The translations under genes were made by a program, and so were the position numbers. DNA of 64,000 nucleotides from DATEDA01 sp963744255 (lineage in GTDB: Bacteria; Pseudomonadota; Gammaproteobacteria; Burkholderiales; SG8-39): assembly GCA_963744255.1 (NCBI GenBank), contig CAVUSZ010000015.1, forward strand, positions 87,854 to 151,853. The letters run 5' to 3'. This document shows positions 52,841 to 63,031 of this stretch, piece after piece (position 1 is the first letter of the stretch; every line of letters begins with the position of its first letter). The notes beneath the pieces are model-generated. The model ran no database searches, was not told the DNA's origin, and worked only from the letters and a program-made list of their open reading frames with translations.

Positions 52841-54238
52841 ATGAACTATCAATCGTTGTTCGCTTCGGTCGCAACCCGTCCCGTCCGCGCGGGTGTCGTC
52901 GGCGTCGGCGAGTTCGGCGTTTCGCTGGCGGCGCGCGACCGCCGCCTCGAGCACCTGAAGATCAGCGCGCTGGCCGACCTCGACGTCGCCCGCGCGTGCG
53001 AGCGCCTGGTGCGCGCCGGCCTGGCACGGGACGAGCTGGCGGTGTGCGATTCGGTCGCCCGGGCGCTCGCCGCGCTGGAATCCGGCAAGCGCGTGATCGC
53101 CGCCGACGCGTCGATCCTGCCGCAGCTGCCGCTGGACGTGCTGGTGGATGCGACCGGCGATCCCGAGACGGCGGCGCGCACCGCGGACGCGGGCATCCGG
53201 AACGGCAAGCACGTCGTGCTCGCATCCAAGGAGGCCGACTCCGTGGTCGGGCCGGTGCTCTATCGCAAGGCGCGCGCGGCCGGGCTCGTCTACAGCCAGG
53301 TGGACGGCGACCAGCCGAGCCTGCTCATCAAGCTCGTGGCCTGGGCGCGCGAGCTTGGGCTGGAGGTCGTCGCGGCGGGGAAGGCGAGCGAGTACGACTT
53401 CGTCTACGACCCCGCCGCCGAAACGGTGAGCACGCGCGCGAAGTCCGTTCACGTGCCGGAGATCCGCGCCGTCTGGGACCTGCCCGAGGCGCGGTGGGCG
53501 GAAGCGATCGCGACGCGGGCGAGGGTCCTCGCGGCGCTGCCGCAGAAGTCCGCCCCCGATTTCTGCGAGATGGGCATCGTCGCCAACGCGACCGGGCTCA
53601 AGCCCGACCAGGCGGCGATGCACGCGCCGGTCGCGCGCACGATCGAGCTGCCGGATCTCTTCTGCGGGCGCGAGGACGGTGGGCTCTTCGCCGGCGACGG
53701 CGCGATCGACATCTTCAACTGCTTCCGGCGCGCCGACGAGGCGAGCTTCGCCGGCGGCGTGTTCGTGGTGGCCGACATCCACGATGACGCGACGTTCGCG
53801 GTGCTGAAGGGCAAGTGCATTCCGGCGAGCCGCAGGGGCTCGCGGCTGCTGCTCTACAACCCGACGCACCTGCTCGGCGTCGAGGCGCCGATCACGATCC
53901 TCGCCGCGGCGCTGTGCGGGCATTCGAGCGCGGGCGCGGACTTCCGGCCGCGCTGCGACTTCGTCGCGCGCGCGGCGCGGGACCTCCCGGCGGGAACGGT
54001 GCTGGCGATCGGCGACCAGCACACGCACTCGGTCCCCGACCTCCAGCCGAACCTGGTGGACGCCGCGCCGGTCGGCGGCGGCAGGCCGCTGCCGTATTAC
54101 ATGGCGACCGGCAACCGCCTCGCGCGCGCGGTCCGCGCCGGCGAGTACCTGACCGCCGACATGGTCGAGCCGCCGCGCGACTCGACCCTGTGGCGCCTGC
54201 GGGCGGAGCAGGACGCGGCGTTCTTCCCCGCGCGATGA
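52841..54238 (+). CDS. Homoserine-dehydrogenase-like NAD-binding protein with C-terminal SAF domain
   Basis: A 465-residue protein. The N-terminal Rossmann region (AGVVGVGEFGVSLAA; VDATGDPETAARTADAG; KHVVLASKEADSVVGP) resembles homoserine dehydrogenase. The C-terminus (ARDLPAGTVLAIGDQHTH through RAGEYLTADMV) is a SAF domain as in sialic-acid synthase and FlgA. Proteins of this kind are often annotated as FlgA-like or predicted homoserine dehydrogenase. They occur beside sugar-acid and amine catabolic genes; the reaction is not known. It begins 10 nt after hutF and its stop overlaps the start of the amidohydrolase (ATGA). Confidence 0.82.
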   Translation: MNYQSLFASVATRPVRAGVVGVGEFGVSLAARDRRLEHLKISALADLDVARACERLVRAGLARDELAVCDSVARALAALESGKRVIAADASILPQLPLDVLVDATGDPETAARTADAGIRNGKHVVLASKEADSVVGPVLYRKARAAGLVYSQVDGDQPSLLIKLVAWARELGLEVVAAGKASEYDFVYDPAAETVSTRAKSVHVPEIRAVWDLPEARWAEAIATRARVLAALPQKSAPDFCEMGIVANATGLKPDQAAMHAPVARTIELPDLFCGREDGGLFAGDGAIDIFNCFRRADEASFAGGVFVVADIHDDATFAVLKGKCIPASRRGSRLLLYNPTHLLGVEAPITILAAALCGHSSAGADFRPRCDFVARAARDLPAGTVLAIGDQHTHSVPDLQPNLVDAAPVGGGRPLPYYMATGNRLARAVRAGEYLTADMVEPPRDSTLWRLRAEQDAAFFPAR

Positions 54239-55172
54239 GCGAGTCCGTGCACAGCCTGCCGGTGGTGGATGCGCACCACCACCTCTGGGACCTGAAGCGC
54301 GGCCGCTACCCGTGGCTGCAGGACGAGTACGAGCCGCAGTCGTTCTTCCTTGGCGACTACGCGGCGATCCGCCACGATTTCCTGCCGGACGACTACCGGG
54401 CCGCGAGCCGCGGCTGCAACGTCGTCGCCACCGTCCACGTCGAGGCCGAGCGCGATCGCGCCGAGCAGGTGGCGGAGACGCGCGTGGCTGCACGAGATGA
54501 ACGCGCGGTACGGCATGCCGAACGCCGTCGTCGGCCACGCCTGGTTCGACAGCCCCGAAGACGGAGGAGCGGCTGCTCGGGCACCTGCGCTACCCGCTCG
54601 TGCGCGGCATCCGCAGCAAGCCGGTCACGAGCGCGAGCCCCGCCGAGAGCGTGCGTGGACAGCCGCGCAGCATGCAGGACGAGAACTGGCTGCGCGGGTT
54701 CGCGCTACTGGAGAAGCACGGCCTGAGCTGGGACCTGCGCGTGCCGGCCTGGCACCTGCCCGAGGCGGCCGAGGTCGCCGCGATGTTCCCGCGCGTGCCG
54801 ATCGTGCTCAACCATCACGGGTTCGCCTGGGACCGCAGCGAGGAAGGGTTACGGCGCTGGCGCGGCTGGATGGAAACGCTGGCGCGCCAGCCGAACGTGC
54901 ACGTCAAGGTATCGGAATTCGGGGTGCGCGACCGCGCCTGGGACTGGGCGGAGGTGACCCGCATCGTCCGCGAAACCGTCGCGATCTTCGGCTGGCAGCG
55001 CGCGATGTTCGCGAGCAACTTCCCGGTGTCCGGCCTGCGGATCGACTACCCCGGGCTCGTGACCGGCGTCGCGCGCGCGCTGGACGCCCTGACGCCCGCC
55101 CAGCAGCGCGCCGTCATGTGCGACAACGCGCTGAAGTTCTACCGGATCGCGCCCGGCCTGACCGCGCCTTAG
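54235..55172 (+). CDS. Amidohydrolase, fuconolactonase-like (two frame breaks)
   Basis: A COG3618-type metal hydrolase of about 310 residues. The first part, MSESVHSLPVVDAHHHLWDLKRG..., has the N-terminal HxHxW metal site. Frame breaks near 54478 and 54560 are followed by TRAWLHEMNARYGMPNAVVGHAWFDSP and the long C-terminal part LGHLRYPLVRGIRSKP...VLNHHGFAWD...AMFASNFPVSGL. Joined, it is an intact family member. It probably hydrolyses a sugar lactone and is translationally coupled to the dehydrogenase/SAF gene. It converges with the TRAP binding-protein gene, overlapping it by 4 nt. Confidence 0.82.
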
Positions 55173-56149
55173 TCCGGGCGTCTTCTCGATCGCGTCGACC
55201 AGCGCGGGCCGAACTTGGCGACGTAGTCCGCCTTGACCGGGCCGTACACCTTGGCGCGGAACTCGGCGCGCGGGAAGTCGGTGACGATCTGCATCCCGGC
55301 CGCCTTCAGCTTGGCGAGGTCGCCGTCCTCGATCCGGCGGTTCGCCGCGCGCTGCTCGCGGATCACCTCCGCCGCGGTCGTCTCCATGACCTTCTGCGCG
55401 GCCGGCGGGAGCGACTGGAACTTCTTCAGGTTCATCACGAACACCGCCGTGGTGTAGGCGTGCTGCGTGAGCGTCAGGTACTTCTGCACCTCGTAGAACT
55501 TCGCCGACTGGATGAGGGTGATCGGGTTCTCCTGCCCGTCGACCGCGCGCGACTCGAGCGCGTTGAACACCTCGGTGTAGGCCATCGGCACCGGGTTGAC
55601 GCCGACGAGCTGGAACGCCTTGATGTGCGACGGGTTGGGCGTCGTGCGGATCTTGAGCCCGGCCATGTCCTCGAGCTTCACGACCGGGCGCCGAGAGTTG
55701 GTGAGGTTGCGAAAGCCGATCTCGGGGAACCCCAGCGCCTTGAAGTTGTACTGCTCGAGCTCGGCGCGGATCTCGCCGCCGATCGGGCCGTCGAGCACCT
55801 TGTAGGCGTGGCCGAAGCTGCGGATGATCCCCGGCAGGTCGAGCGCGCTCTGGCGCGGGTTGATGCTGGCGAAGAACGGGTTGCCGGTGAGCGCGAGGTC
55901 GATCACCCCGCCGCGCGTCCCGGAGAGGATGGCGTTGTCGTTGCCGAGCTGCCCGGCGTGGAACACCTCGATCCGCACCTGGCCGCCGGTGCGCTCCTGG
56001 ACGAGCTTCGCGAACTGCACCAGCGCGACGTGCTGCGAATCGCTGTCGGGCTGGGTGTGCGCGAGGCGGAGCTTCGTTTCCTGCGCGTGCGCGGCGCCGA
56101 GCGCCGTCAGCAGACATCCGAGCACGAGTGTAGCGATGGGTCGTGCCAT
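55169..56149 (-). CDS. TRAP transporter solute-binding protein (DctP family), orphan
   Basis: A 326-residue exported binding protein: signal MARPIATLVLGCLLTALGAAHA, then AQETKLRLAHTQPDSDSQHVAL, GGVIDLALTGNPFFASIN, AGLKIRTTPNPSHIKAF and RAVDGQENP, with the Arg of KIRTTPN at the carboxylate position. A strong AAGGAGGA ribosome-binding site precedes the start. DctQ and DctM genes are not nearby, so it must share membrane partners encoded elsewhere or in the 16-18 kb operon. The last residues may be shifted: a neighbouring frame reads PALVDAIEKTPG, typical of the family end. Confidence 0.88.
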   Translation of the reverse strand: MARPIATLVLGCLLTALGAAHAQETKLRLAHTQPDSDSQHVALVQFAKLVQERTGGQVRIEVFHAGQLGNDNAILSGTRGGVIDLALTGNPFFASINPRQSALDLPGIIRSFGHAYKVLDGPIGGEIRAELEQYNFKALGFPEIGFRNLTNSRRPVVKLEDMAGLKIRTTPNPSHIKAFQLVGVNPVPMAYTEVFNALESRAVDGQENPITLIQSAKFYEVQKYLTLTQHAYTTAVFVMNLKKFQSLPPAAQKVMETTAAEVIREQRAANRRIEDGDLAKLKAAGMQIVTDFPRAEFRAKVYGPVKADYVAKFGPRWSTRSRRRPD

Positions 56150-56300
56150 GACTCCTCCTTGTCGTTCGCGTGGCGGCCCGCAGCCGGCGCGGCGATGCTA
56201 GCACAGGGGCCGTCGCATCCCGCGTCGCCCGCGAACGCCCGGCTGAGAGTTGGGGTAGATTGACCGCCCCGCACCGGCGGATTCCCAGGAGCCAAGCGCC

Positions 56301-57935
56301 ATGACCGCGGCAGAACTGCTCGTCAAATGCCTCGAGAACGAAGGCGTCGAGTTCATCTTCGGCGTCCCCGGCGAGGAGAACATCGACGTCATGGACGCGC
56401 TGCTCGACAGCCCCATCAAGTTCGTCACCACCCGCCACGAACAGGGCGCGGCGTTCATGGCCGACGTCTACGGCCGGCTCACCGGCCGCGCCGGCGTCTG
56501 CCTCGCCACGCTCGGGCCGGGCGCGACCAACCTCATCACCGGCGTCGCCGACGCCAACATGGACCGCGCGCCGCTCGTGGCGATCGCGGGCCAGGGCGCG
56601 ACGACGCGCCTGCACAAGGAGAGCCACCAGATCCTCGACCTGGTGAACCTCTTCCACCCGATCACCAAGTACTCGACCCAGATCCGCGAGCCGGAGATCG
56701 TCCCCGAGATCGTGCGCAAGGCGTTCAAGGTCGCGCAGACCGAGAAGCCGGGCTGCTGCTTCATCGACTTCCCGGAGAACATCGCCGAGATGAAGGTCGA
56801 CAAGAAGCCGATCACGGTGCAGACGGCCTACACCTCGACGCACGCCCGACTTCAAGATCGAGCAGGCGGCGCGGATCATCGCGGCGGCGAAGAACCCGGT
56901 GATCCTCGCCGGCAACGGCGTCATCCGCCAGGGCGCGGCCGACTCGCTGCGGAGCTTCGCCGAGATGCTGCGCATCCCGGTCGCCAACACGTTCATGGCG
57001 AAGGGCGTGGTGCCGTTCTCGAACGACCTCTTCCTCGGCACGATCGGCCTCAAGGCGCGCGACCTGCCGTGGTTCGCGTTCGAGAAGGCGGACGTGGTGA
57101 TCTGCGTCGGCTACGACATGGTCGAGTACCACCCGGACATGTGGAACCCGGACAACGACAAGACGATCGTCCACATCGACGCGCTGCCGGCGGAGGTCGA
57201 CGCGCACTACATCGTCGCGGTCGGCGTGCTGGGCGACATCGGCGAGTCGCTGCGCGCCATCGCGCTGCGCACCAAGCCGCGGCCGGCGAACCCGTTCAAG
57301 GCGGTGCGCCAGGCGCTGGTCGAGGACCGCGCGCAGTACGCCAACGACAAGGGCTTCCCGGTCAAGCCGCAGAAGATCGTCTGGGACGTGCGCGAGGTGC
57401 TCGCGCCGGAGGACATCGCGATCTCCGACGTCGGCGCGCACAAGATGTGGATGGCGCGCATGTACCGCGCCGAGCGGCCGAACACCTGCATCATCTCCAA
57501 CGGCTTCGCGTCGATGGGCATCGCCGTGCCCGGCGCGATCGCCGCGAAGCTCGCCTATCCCGGACCGCAAGGTCGTCGCGGTCACCGGCGACGCCGGCTT
57601 CCTGATGAACTCGCAGGAGATCGAGACGGCGATGCGCATGAAGACGCCGTTCGTGATCCTGATCTGGAACGACTCGGAGTACGGGCTCATCACCTGGCAC
57701 CAGCTGCGCCACTTCGGCCGGCCGAGCCACATCGCGTTCAAGAACCCGGACTTCGTGAAGTACGCCGAGAGCTTCGGCGCGAAGGGCTACCGGGTCGAGA
57801 AGACCGCCGACCTCGCTGCCGACGCTCAAGCGCGCGCTCGCCGACGACACGGTCGCGATCATCGACTGCCCGGTCGACTACTCGGAGAACATGAAGCTCA
57901 CCGAGCGGCTGAAGAACCTCAAGTCGCCGCTGTAG
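56301..57935 (+). CDS. Thiamine-diphosphate enzyme, acetolactate-synthase-like (three +1 frame breaks)
   Basis: About 543 residues once three single-base insertions (near 56845, 57562 and 57822) are ignored; the 1635-nt extent fits three +1 events. N-terminal: GVEFIFGVPGEENIDVMDALL with the ThDP Glu, TRHEQGAAFMADVYGR, ATLGPGATNLITGVADANMD. Middle: GNGVIRQGAADSLRSFAEML. C-terminal ThDP motif: VTGDAGFLMNSQEIETAMRM...WNDSEYGLITW. It resembles catabolic acetolactate synthase or related decarboxylases (no FAD-specific region is obvious). It converts pyruvate-type oxo acids. It heads the operon that continues with alcohol dehydrogenase and phaEC. Confidence 0.85.
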
Positions 57936-57949
57936 TCCGGAGATCCGCA

Positions 57950-59075
57950 ATGAAGATTCGCGCCGCAGTGCTGAACGCGATGGGCGCGAAGCCGCCCTAC
58001 GCCAAGACGCGGCCGCTCTCGATCGAGGAGGTCGAGCTCGAGGCCCCGGGCCACGGCGAAGTGCTGGTCAAGATCGCCGCCGCGGGCCTGTGCCACTCCG
58101 ATCTGTCGGTGATCAACGGCGACCGGCCGCGCCCGATGCCGATGGCGCTCGGCCACGAGGCCGCCGGCATCGTCGAGGAGCTCGGCGAAGGCGTCGACGA
58201 CCTGAAGAGCGGCGACCACGTCGTCATGGTGTTCGTGCCGAGCTGCGGCCATTGCCTGCCGTGCGCCGAGGGGCGGCCCGCGCTGTGCGAGCCCGGCGCC
58301 GCGGCCAACACGCAGGAACGCTGCTGTCCGGCGCGAAGCGCCTCGAAGCGCAACGGCAAGCCGATCAATCATCATCTCGGCGTGCTCGGCGTTCGCGGAA
58401 TACGCGACGGTGTCGCGGCGCTCGCTGGTCAAGATCGACCCGGAGCTGCCGCTCGACGAGGCCGCGCTGTTCGGCTGCGCCGTGCTCACCGGCGTCGGCG
58501 CGGTCGTCAACACCGCGCAGGTGCGCGCGGGCGCGACCGTGGCGGTGATCGGCCTCGGCGGCGTCGGGCTCGCGTCGGTGCTCGGCGCGGTCGCCGCCGG
58601 CGCGCGGCGCATCGTCGCGGTCGACCTGTCCGACGAGAAGCTCGAGCTCGCGAAGAAGCTCGGCGCGACGCACACGTTCAATGCGCGCGCCGGACACGCC
58701 GTCGAACGAGATTCGCGAGGCGACCGGCGGCGGCGTCGAGTACGCGTTCGAGCTCGCGGGCTCGGTGCGCGCGCTGGAGCTCGCGTACAAGATCACGCGC
58801 CGCGGCGGCACGACGGTCACCGCGGGCCTGCCGCCGCCGACCGCGACGTTTCCTTCCCGCCGGTCAATCTCGTCGCCGAGGAGCGCACGGTCAAGGGCAG
58901 CTACATCGGCACCTGCGTGCCGTCGCGCGACATCCCGCGCTACATCGAGCTCTACCGGCAGGGCCGGCTGCCGGTCGACCGGCTGATGACCGGCCGGCTG
59001 AAGCTCGACGAGATCAACGAGGGCTTCGACCTCCTGCACGAAGGCAAGGCGGTGCGGCAGGTGGTCGTGTTCTGA
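57950..59075 (+). CDS. Zinc-dependent alcohol dehydrogenase (several frame breaks)
   Basis: A medium-chain alcohol dehydrogenase of about 375 residues. Catalytic zinc: GLCHSDLS and GHEAAG. Structural zinc: PSCGHCLPCAEGRPALC with four Cys. NAD site: VAVIGLGGVGLASVLGAVAAGARRIVAVD (Asp favours NAD). Frame breaks near 58313 (-1), 58388 (+1), 58695 (-1) and 58850 (-1) reconstruct a normal family sequence, and net -2 matches the 1126-nt extent. It would interconvert an alcohol and an aldehyde. Positioned before phaEC, it could make a hydroxy acid from a semialdehyde (for example 4-hydroxybutyrate), which is inference only. Confidence 0.87.
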
Positions 59076-59078
59076 GCG

Positions 59079-59904
59079 ATGACGCGCGATGCCGCGACGA
59101 TCACGGACAGCCGTGCGATCCCGCGCCGCTGGCTCGGGCAGGCGCAGCACGCCGATGTTCGCGCAGGCGATCGAGCGCCAGGCTGGACGCTACGCGAGCG
59201 GTCGATCGGCGCCGGGCCGTCGAGCGATGACGGCGGCGCAAGGCGCTGGCGCTGGGCGCTCGAGCGCAGATCTTCGATGGCTGCAGCAGTCGATGCCGCG
59301 GTCACGGCTGCGACGCTGGACGTCGATGCGAAGGGCGCGTTCGCGGCCCGCTCGATGCGACTCGCTCGCCGAGCATGCTCGGTCGCGTCGCCGAGCAGCC
59401 CGCTGCTCGACGGCTCCGAGCACGTCTCGACCGGCGCGCTCGACGCACGCGCGCTGGGGCGCGACCGCAAGCTCGCCGACGCGATGCGAAGCTCGGCGCC
59501 GCGACCTCGCCGGCGGGAGCTCGCAGGCGCGGCCTGCGGAAGCTCTTCGCGCGACGTCTGGAGCGGGCCGCAGGCGCCTTCGCCGACGAGCTGCAAGGCG
59601 ATCCGAGCGTCGCGGCGAGCTCACCGACGTGGAGGCGACATCGCCAACGAGACGCTCGCTCGAGCCATCGCGCCCGAGTTCCTCGAGGCGCAGCGCCGGC
59701 TGACGCGCTCGTCCACCGAGTGCCGGCTGCGGAGCGCGAGATCGCGGAAGCCTGCGAGATGCACCACATCCCGACGCGACCGAGGTCGACGAGATCTGCA
59801 CGACCGTCCCGAGCTGCGGCGCGAGGTCGACGAGGCGCACACGCGCTGATCGCACGAGCTCGCGCGCGCGAAGCGCGCGCGCCGCGCAAGCGCGGCCGGC
59901 TGAC
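59079..59904 (+). pseudogene. phaE: PHA synthase class III subunit PhaE, broken by many frame changes
   Basis: No single frame is open, but the C-terminal third can be followed across frames: ANETLARAIAPEFLEAQRRL, then PAAEREIAEACEMHHIPTR, then PELRREV. This is the conserved PhaE ending, in which a helical pair precedes a PTRTEVDE-type motif. The middle is Ala/Arg-rich and cannot be reconstructed by eye, so length and start (candidate ATG 59079, MTRDAATITD) are uncertain. PhaE is the non-catalytic partner of class III PHA synthases. It lies between the alcohol dehydrogenase and phaC. Gene decay is possible, but the same error type affects every neighbour, so base-calling or assembly error is likelier. 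Confidence 0.72.
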
Positions 59905-61075
59905 ATGCGACGACAAGCCTCGACGCCAGAGCCGTGCGCGAAGCCCGATGCTCGCCGTCTCGCTCGACGGCGCTCGGCGAAGGAGCTCGCCGAACTGTCG
60001 CGCGCATGCTTCGCGCGCGGCGCGAGCTGCTGCGCTCGATCAAGCGACGAGACGTCGAGATCGCGACGACGCCGAAGCGACGAGGTGTACCGCCAGGACA
60101 AGACGATGCTCTACCACTACACGCCGATGGCGGACGACCGCTCAAGCGTCCCGGTGCTGGTCGTCTACGGCCTGGTCGGCCGCTACACGATGACCGACCT
60201 GCAGGAGGACCGGTCGCTGATCCGCAACCTGCTCGCGCAGGGCGTCGACCTGTACGCCGTCGACTGGGGCAATCCGACGCGCGCCGACCGCTGGCTGACG
60301 CTCGACGACTACATCGACGGCTACCTCGCCGACTGCGTCGACCACATCTGCCGCGCGCACGGCGTCGACAGCGATCAACCTGCTCGGCATCTGCGAGGGC
60401 GGCGTGTTCACGCCTCTGCTACGCGGCGCTGCACCCGGAGCGGGTGAAGAACCTGATCCTCACGATCACGCCGGTGGACTTCCACGCCGACCAGGCCGAA
60501 GGCCGCAAGGACCACGGCTTCATCAACCTCTGGACGCGCAGCCTGCGGCGCGAGGACGTCGACCGCCTGATCGAGGCGAACGGCAACCTGCCCGGCGAGC
60601 TCATGAGCTTCGTGTTCTCGACGATGACGCCGCTCGCGAGCCTCACCAAGTACAACCTGGGCATGCTCGACGTCGTCGACGACGCAGACAAGCTGCTCAA
60701 CTTCCTGCGCATGGAGAAATGGCTCGCCGATCGGCCGCATCACCCGGGCGAGGCGGCGAAGCAATGGCTGAAGGACCTGTACCAGGAGAACCGGCTGGTC
60801 AAGAACGCGTTCGAGCTCGGCGGCCGCAAGGTCGAGCTCGGCGACATCACGATGCCGGTGCTCAACATCTACGCGAAGGAGGACCACATCATTCCGCCGC
60901 AGTGCTCGCGCGCGCTGCCGAGCTGCGTCGGCACCGACGACTACACGCGAGATCGGGCTTGCCCGGCGGCCACGTCGGCGTGTTCGTCAGCGGCAAGTCG
61001 CAGGGCATCCTCGGCCGCGGGATCGTCGACTGGCTCACGGAGCGCGCCGTGACGCGTACGGAGGCCGCGCGATGA
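59905..61075 (+). CDS. phaC: Class III poly(R)-hydroxyalkanoate synthase catalytic subunit (several frame breaks)
   Basis: About 385 residues. The N-terminus (ATG 59905) is badly broken, but DVEIATTPK and DEVYRQDKTMLYHYTPM are readable. Then come VLVVYGLVGRYTMTDLQEDRSL, VDWGNPTRADRWLTLDDYIDGY and the lipase-like box LLGICEGGVF with the catalytic Cys. The Asp is in NIYAKEDHIIPP and the His in GGHVGVF. DWGxP and GICEGG with this length indicate the class III PhaC. Breaks are near 60372 (+1), 60413 (+1), 60948 (-1) and 60962 (+1). It polymerises hydroxyacyl-CoA on granules. Its stop overlaps the CoA-transferase start (ATGA). Confidence 0.88.
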
Positions 61076-63007
61076 AGAACAAGATCGTCACCGCCGGCCG
61101 AAGCGCTCGCGATCGTGCGCGACGGCGACACGCTCGCGTTCTCGGGCTTCGTCGGCAGCGGAACGCCCGAGGAGCTGATCGCCGCGCTCGAGCAGCGCTT
61201 CCGCCAGTCGGGCGGCCCGCGGACCTCACGCTGGTGTTCGCCGCCGCGCCCGGCGACGGCAAGGACCGCGGCTTGAACCGCCTCGCGCACGAGGCCTCGT
61301 GCGGCGCGCGATCGGCGGCCACTGGTCGCTCGTGCCGAAGCTCGCGGCGATGGCGGTGAACGGGCGGATCGAGGCGTACAACCTGCCGCTCGGCATGCTC
61401 ACGCAGCTCTTCCGCGACATCGCCGCGCACCGGCCGGCACGCTCACGAAGATCGGCCTGCGCACGTTCGTCGATCCGCGCCAGGGCGGCGGCAAGATCAA
61501 CGACCGCACCACCGAGGACCTGGTGCGCGTGATGGAGATCGACGGCGACGGAGTGGCTGTTCTACAAGGCGTTCCCGATCACGGTCGCGCTGCTGCGCGG
61601 AACGACCGCGGACCTCTCCGGCAACATCACGATGGAGCGCGAGGCGCTGACGCTCGACAACCTCGCGCTCGCGATGGCGGCGAAGAACTCCAACGGCTTC
61701 GTCATCGCGCAGGTCGAGCGCATTGCCGCGCCCGGGGCGCTGAATCCGCGCCAGGTGCTGATTCCCGGCGTGCTGGTCGATTGCGTCGTCGTCGCGCAGG
61801 CCGCCAACCACCTGCAGACCTACGGCACGCCCTACAGCCCGGCATTCTCGGGCGAGCGCGGTGCCGCTCGACACGCGGCGCCGATGCCGCTCGACGAGCG
61901 CAAGGTCATCGCGCGCCGCTGCGCGTTCGAGCTGCCGATGGGCGGCGTCGTCAATCTCGGCATCGGCATGCCGGAGGGCGTGGCGGCGGTCGCGAACGAG
62001 GAGAAGGTGCTCGAACTACGTCACGCTGACCGCGGAGCCCGGCGTGATCGGCGGCCTGCCGCAGAGCGGGCTCGACTTCGGCGCGGCGGTCAACACCGAC
62101 GCGGTCATCCACCAGAACCAGCAGTTCGACTTCTACGACGGCGGCGGGCTCGACATGGCGTGCCTCGGCATGGCGCAGGTCGACCGCGCAGGCAACGTCA
62201 ACGTGAGCCGCTTCGGCCCGCGGCTCGCCGGCGCCGGCGGCTTCATCAACATCAGCCAGAGCGCGCGCAGGCTCGTGTTCGCCGGCACGTTCACCGCCGG
62301 CGGGCTCGAGGTGCGGATCGAGGACGGCAAGCTCGCGATCGTCCGCGAAGGGAAGCGCGCGGAAGTTCGTCGAGGCGGTCGAGCAGATCACGTTCAACGG
62401 CGCCTACGCGGCGGAGACCGGGCAGCCGGTGCTCTACGTCACCGAGCGCTGCGTGTTCCGGCGCGGCCGCGAGGGCATGGAGCTCGTCGAGGTCGCGCCC
62501 GGGCATCGACATCGAGCGCGACATCCTCGCGCAGATGGGCTTCGAGCCGATCGTGCGCGAGCCGAAGGCCGATGGACCCGCGGATCTTCCGCGACGAGCC
62601 GATGCAGCTCGAGGAGACGCTGCTGGGCCTGAGGCTCGCCGAGCGCGTGAGCTACGACGCCGAGCGCAACATCCTGTTCCTCAACCTCGAGGGCCACACG
62701 TCCGCACCCGCGACGACGTCGACCGCGTGCGCCGCGTGCTCGACGAGAACTACCGGCCGCTCGTCGGCCAGGTCGCGCTGGTCGTCAACTACGACAACTT
62801 CCTGATCGACGACCGGCTCGCCGAGCGCTACTACGGCGATGATCCGCTACATGGAGAGCACTACATTACACTGTCTCGCGCTACACGACGAGCGCGTTCC
62901 TGCGGATCAAGCTCGGCGAGGCGCTCTCGCGGCGCGGCGTGGCGCCGCACGTTTTCGAGACGCGGGCCGAGGCGCAGGCGTACGCCGCGGCGAACCGCGC
63001 GAAGTGA
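61072..63007 (+). CDS. Acyl-CoA:acetate/3-ketoacid (propionate-type) CoA-transferase (many frame breaks)
   Basis: About 640 residues: fused alpha and beta halves plus a C-terminal extension. Start MKNKIVTA; alpha part LAFSGFVGSGTPEELIAALEQRF, ALLRGTTADLSGNITMEREAL; beta part CAFELPMGGVVNLGIGMPEGVA, VTLTAEPGVIGGLPQSGLDF with the catalytic Glu in TAEPG, and GLDMACLGMAQVDRAGNVNV. The tail has RVSYDAERNILFLNLEGHT and QVALVVNYDNFLI. Frame breaks recur about every 100-300 nt. Such enzymes (YdiF/Pct type) activate short organic or hydroxy acids with CoA from acetyl-CoA. Coupled to phaC, it may supply hydroxyacyl-CoA monomers. Confidence 0.86.
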
Positions 63008-63031
63008 GGCGGAGTTTCCGGAGGAGGATCC

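Noticed and set aside
59079..60100. A novel Arg-rich protein or toxin on either strand
   Set aside because: The Arg/Ala-rich open frames are by-products of many frame changes; across frames the region spells PhaE and the PhaC N-terminus.
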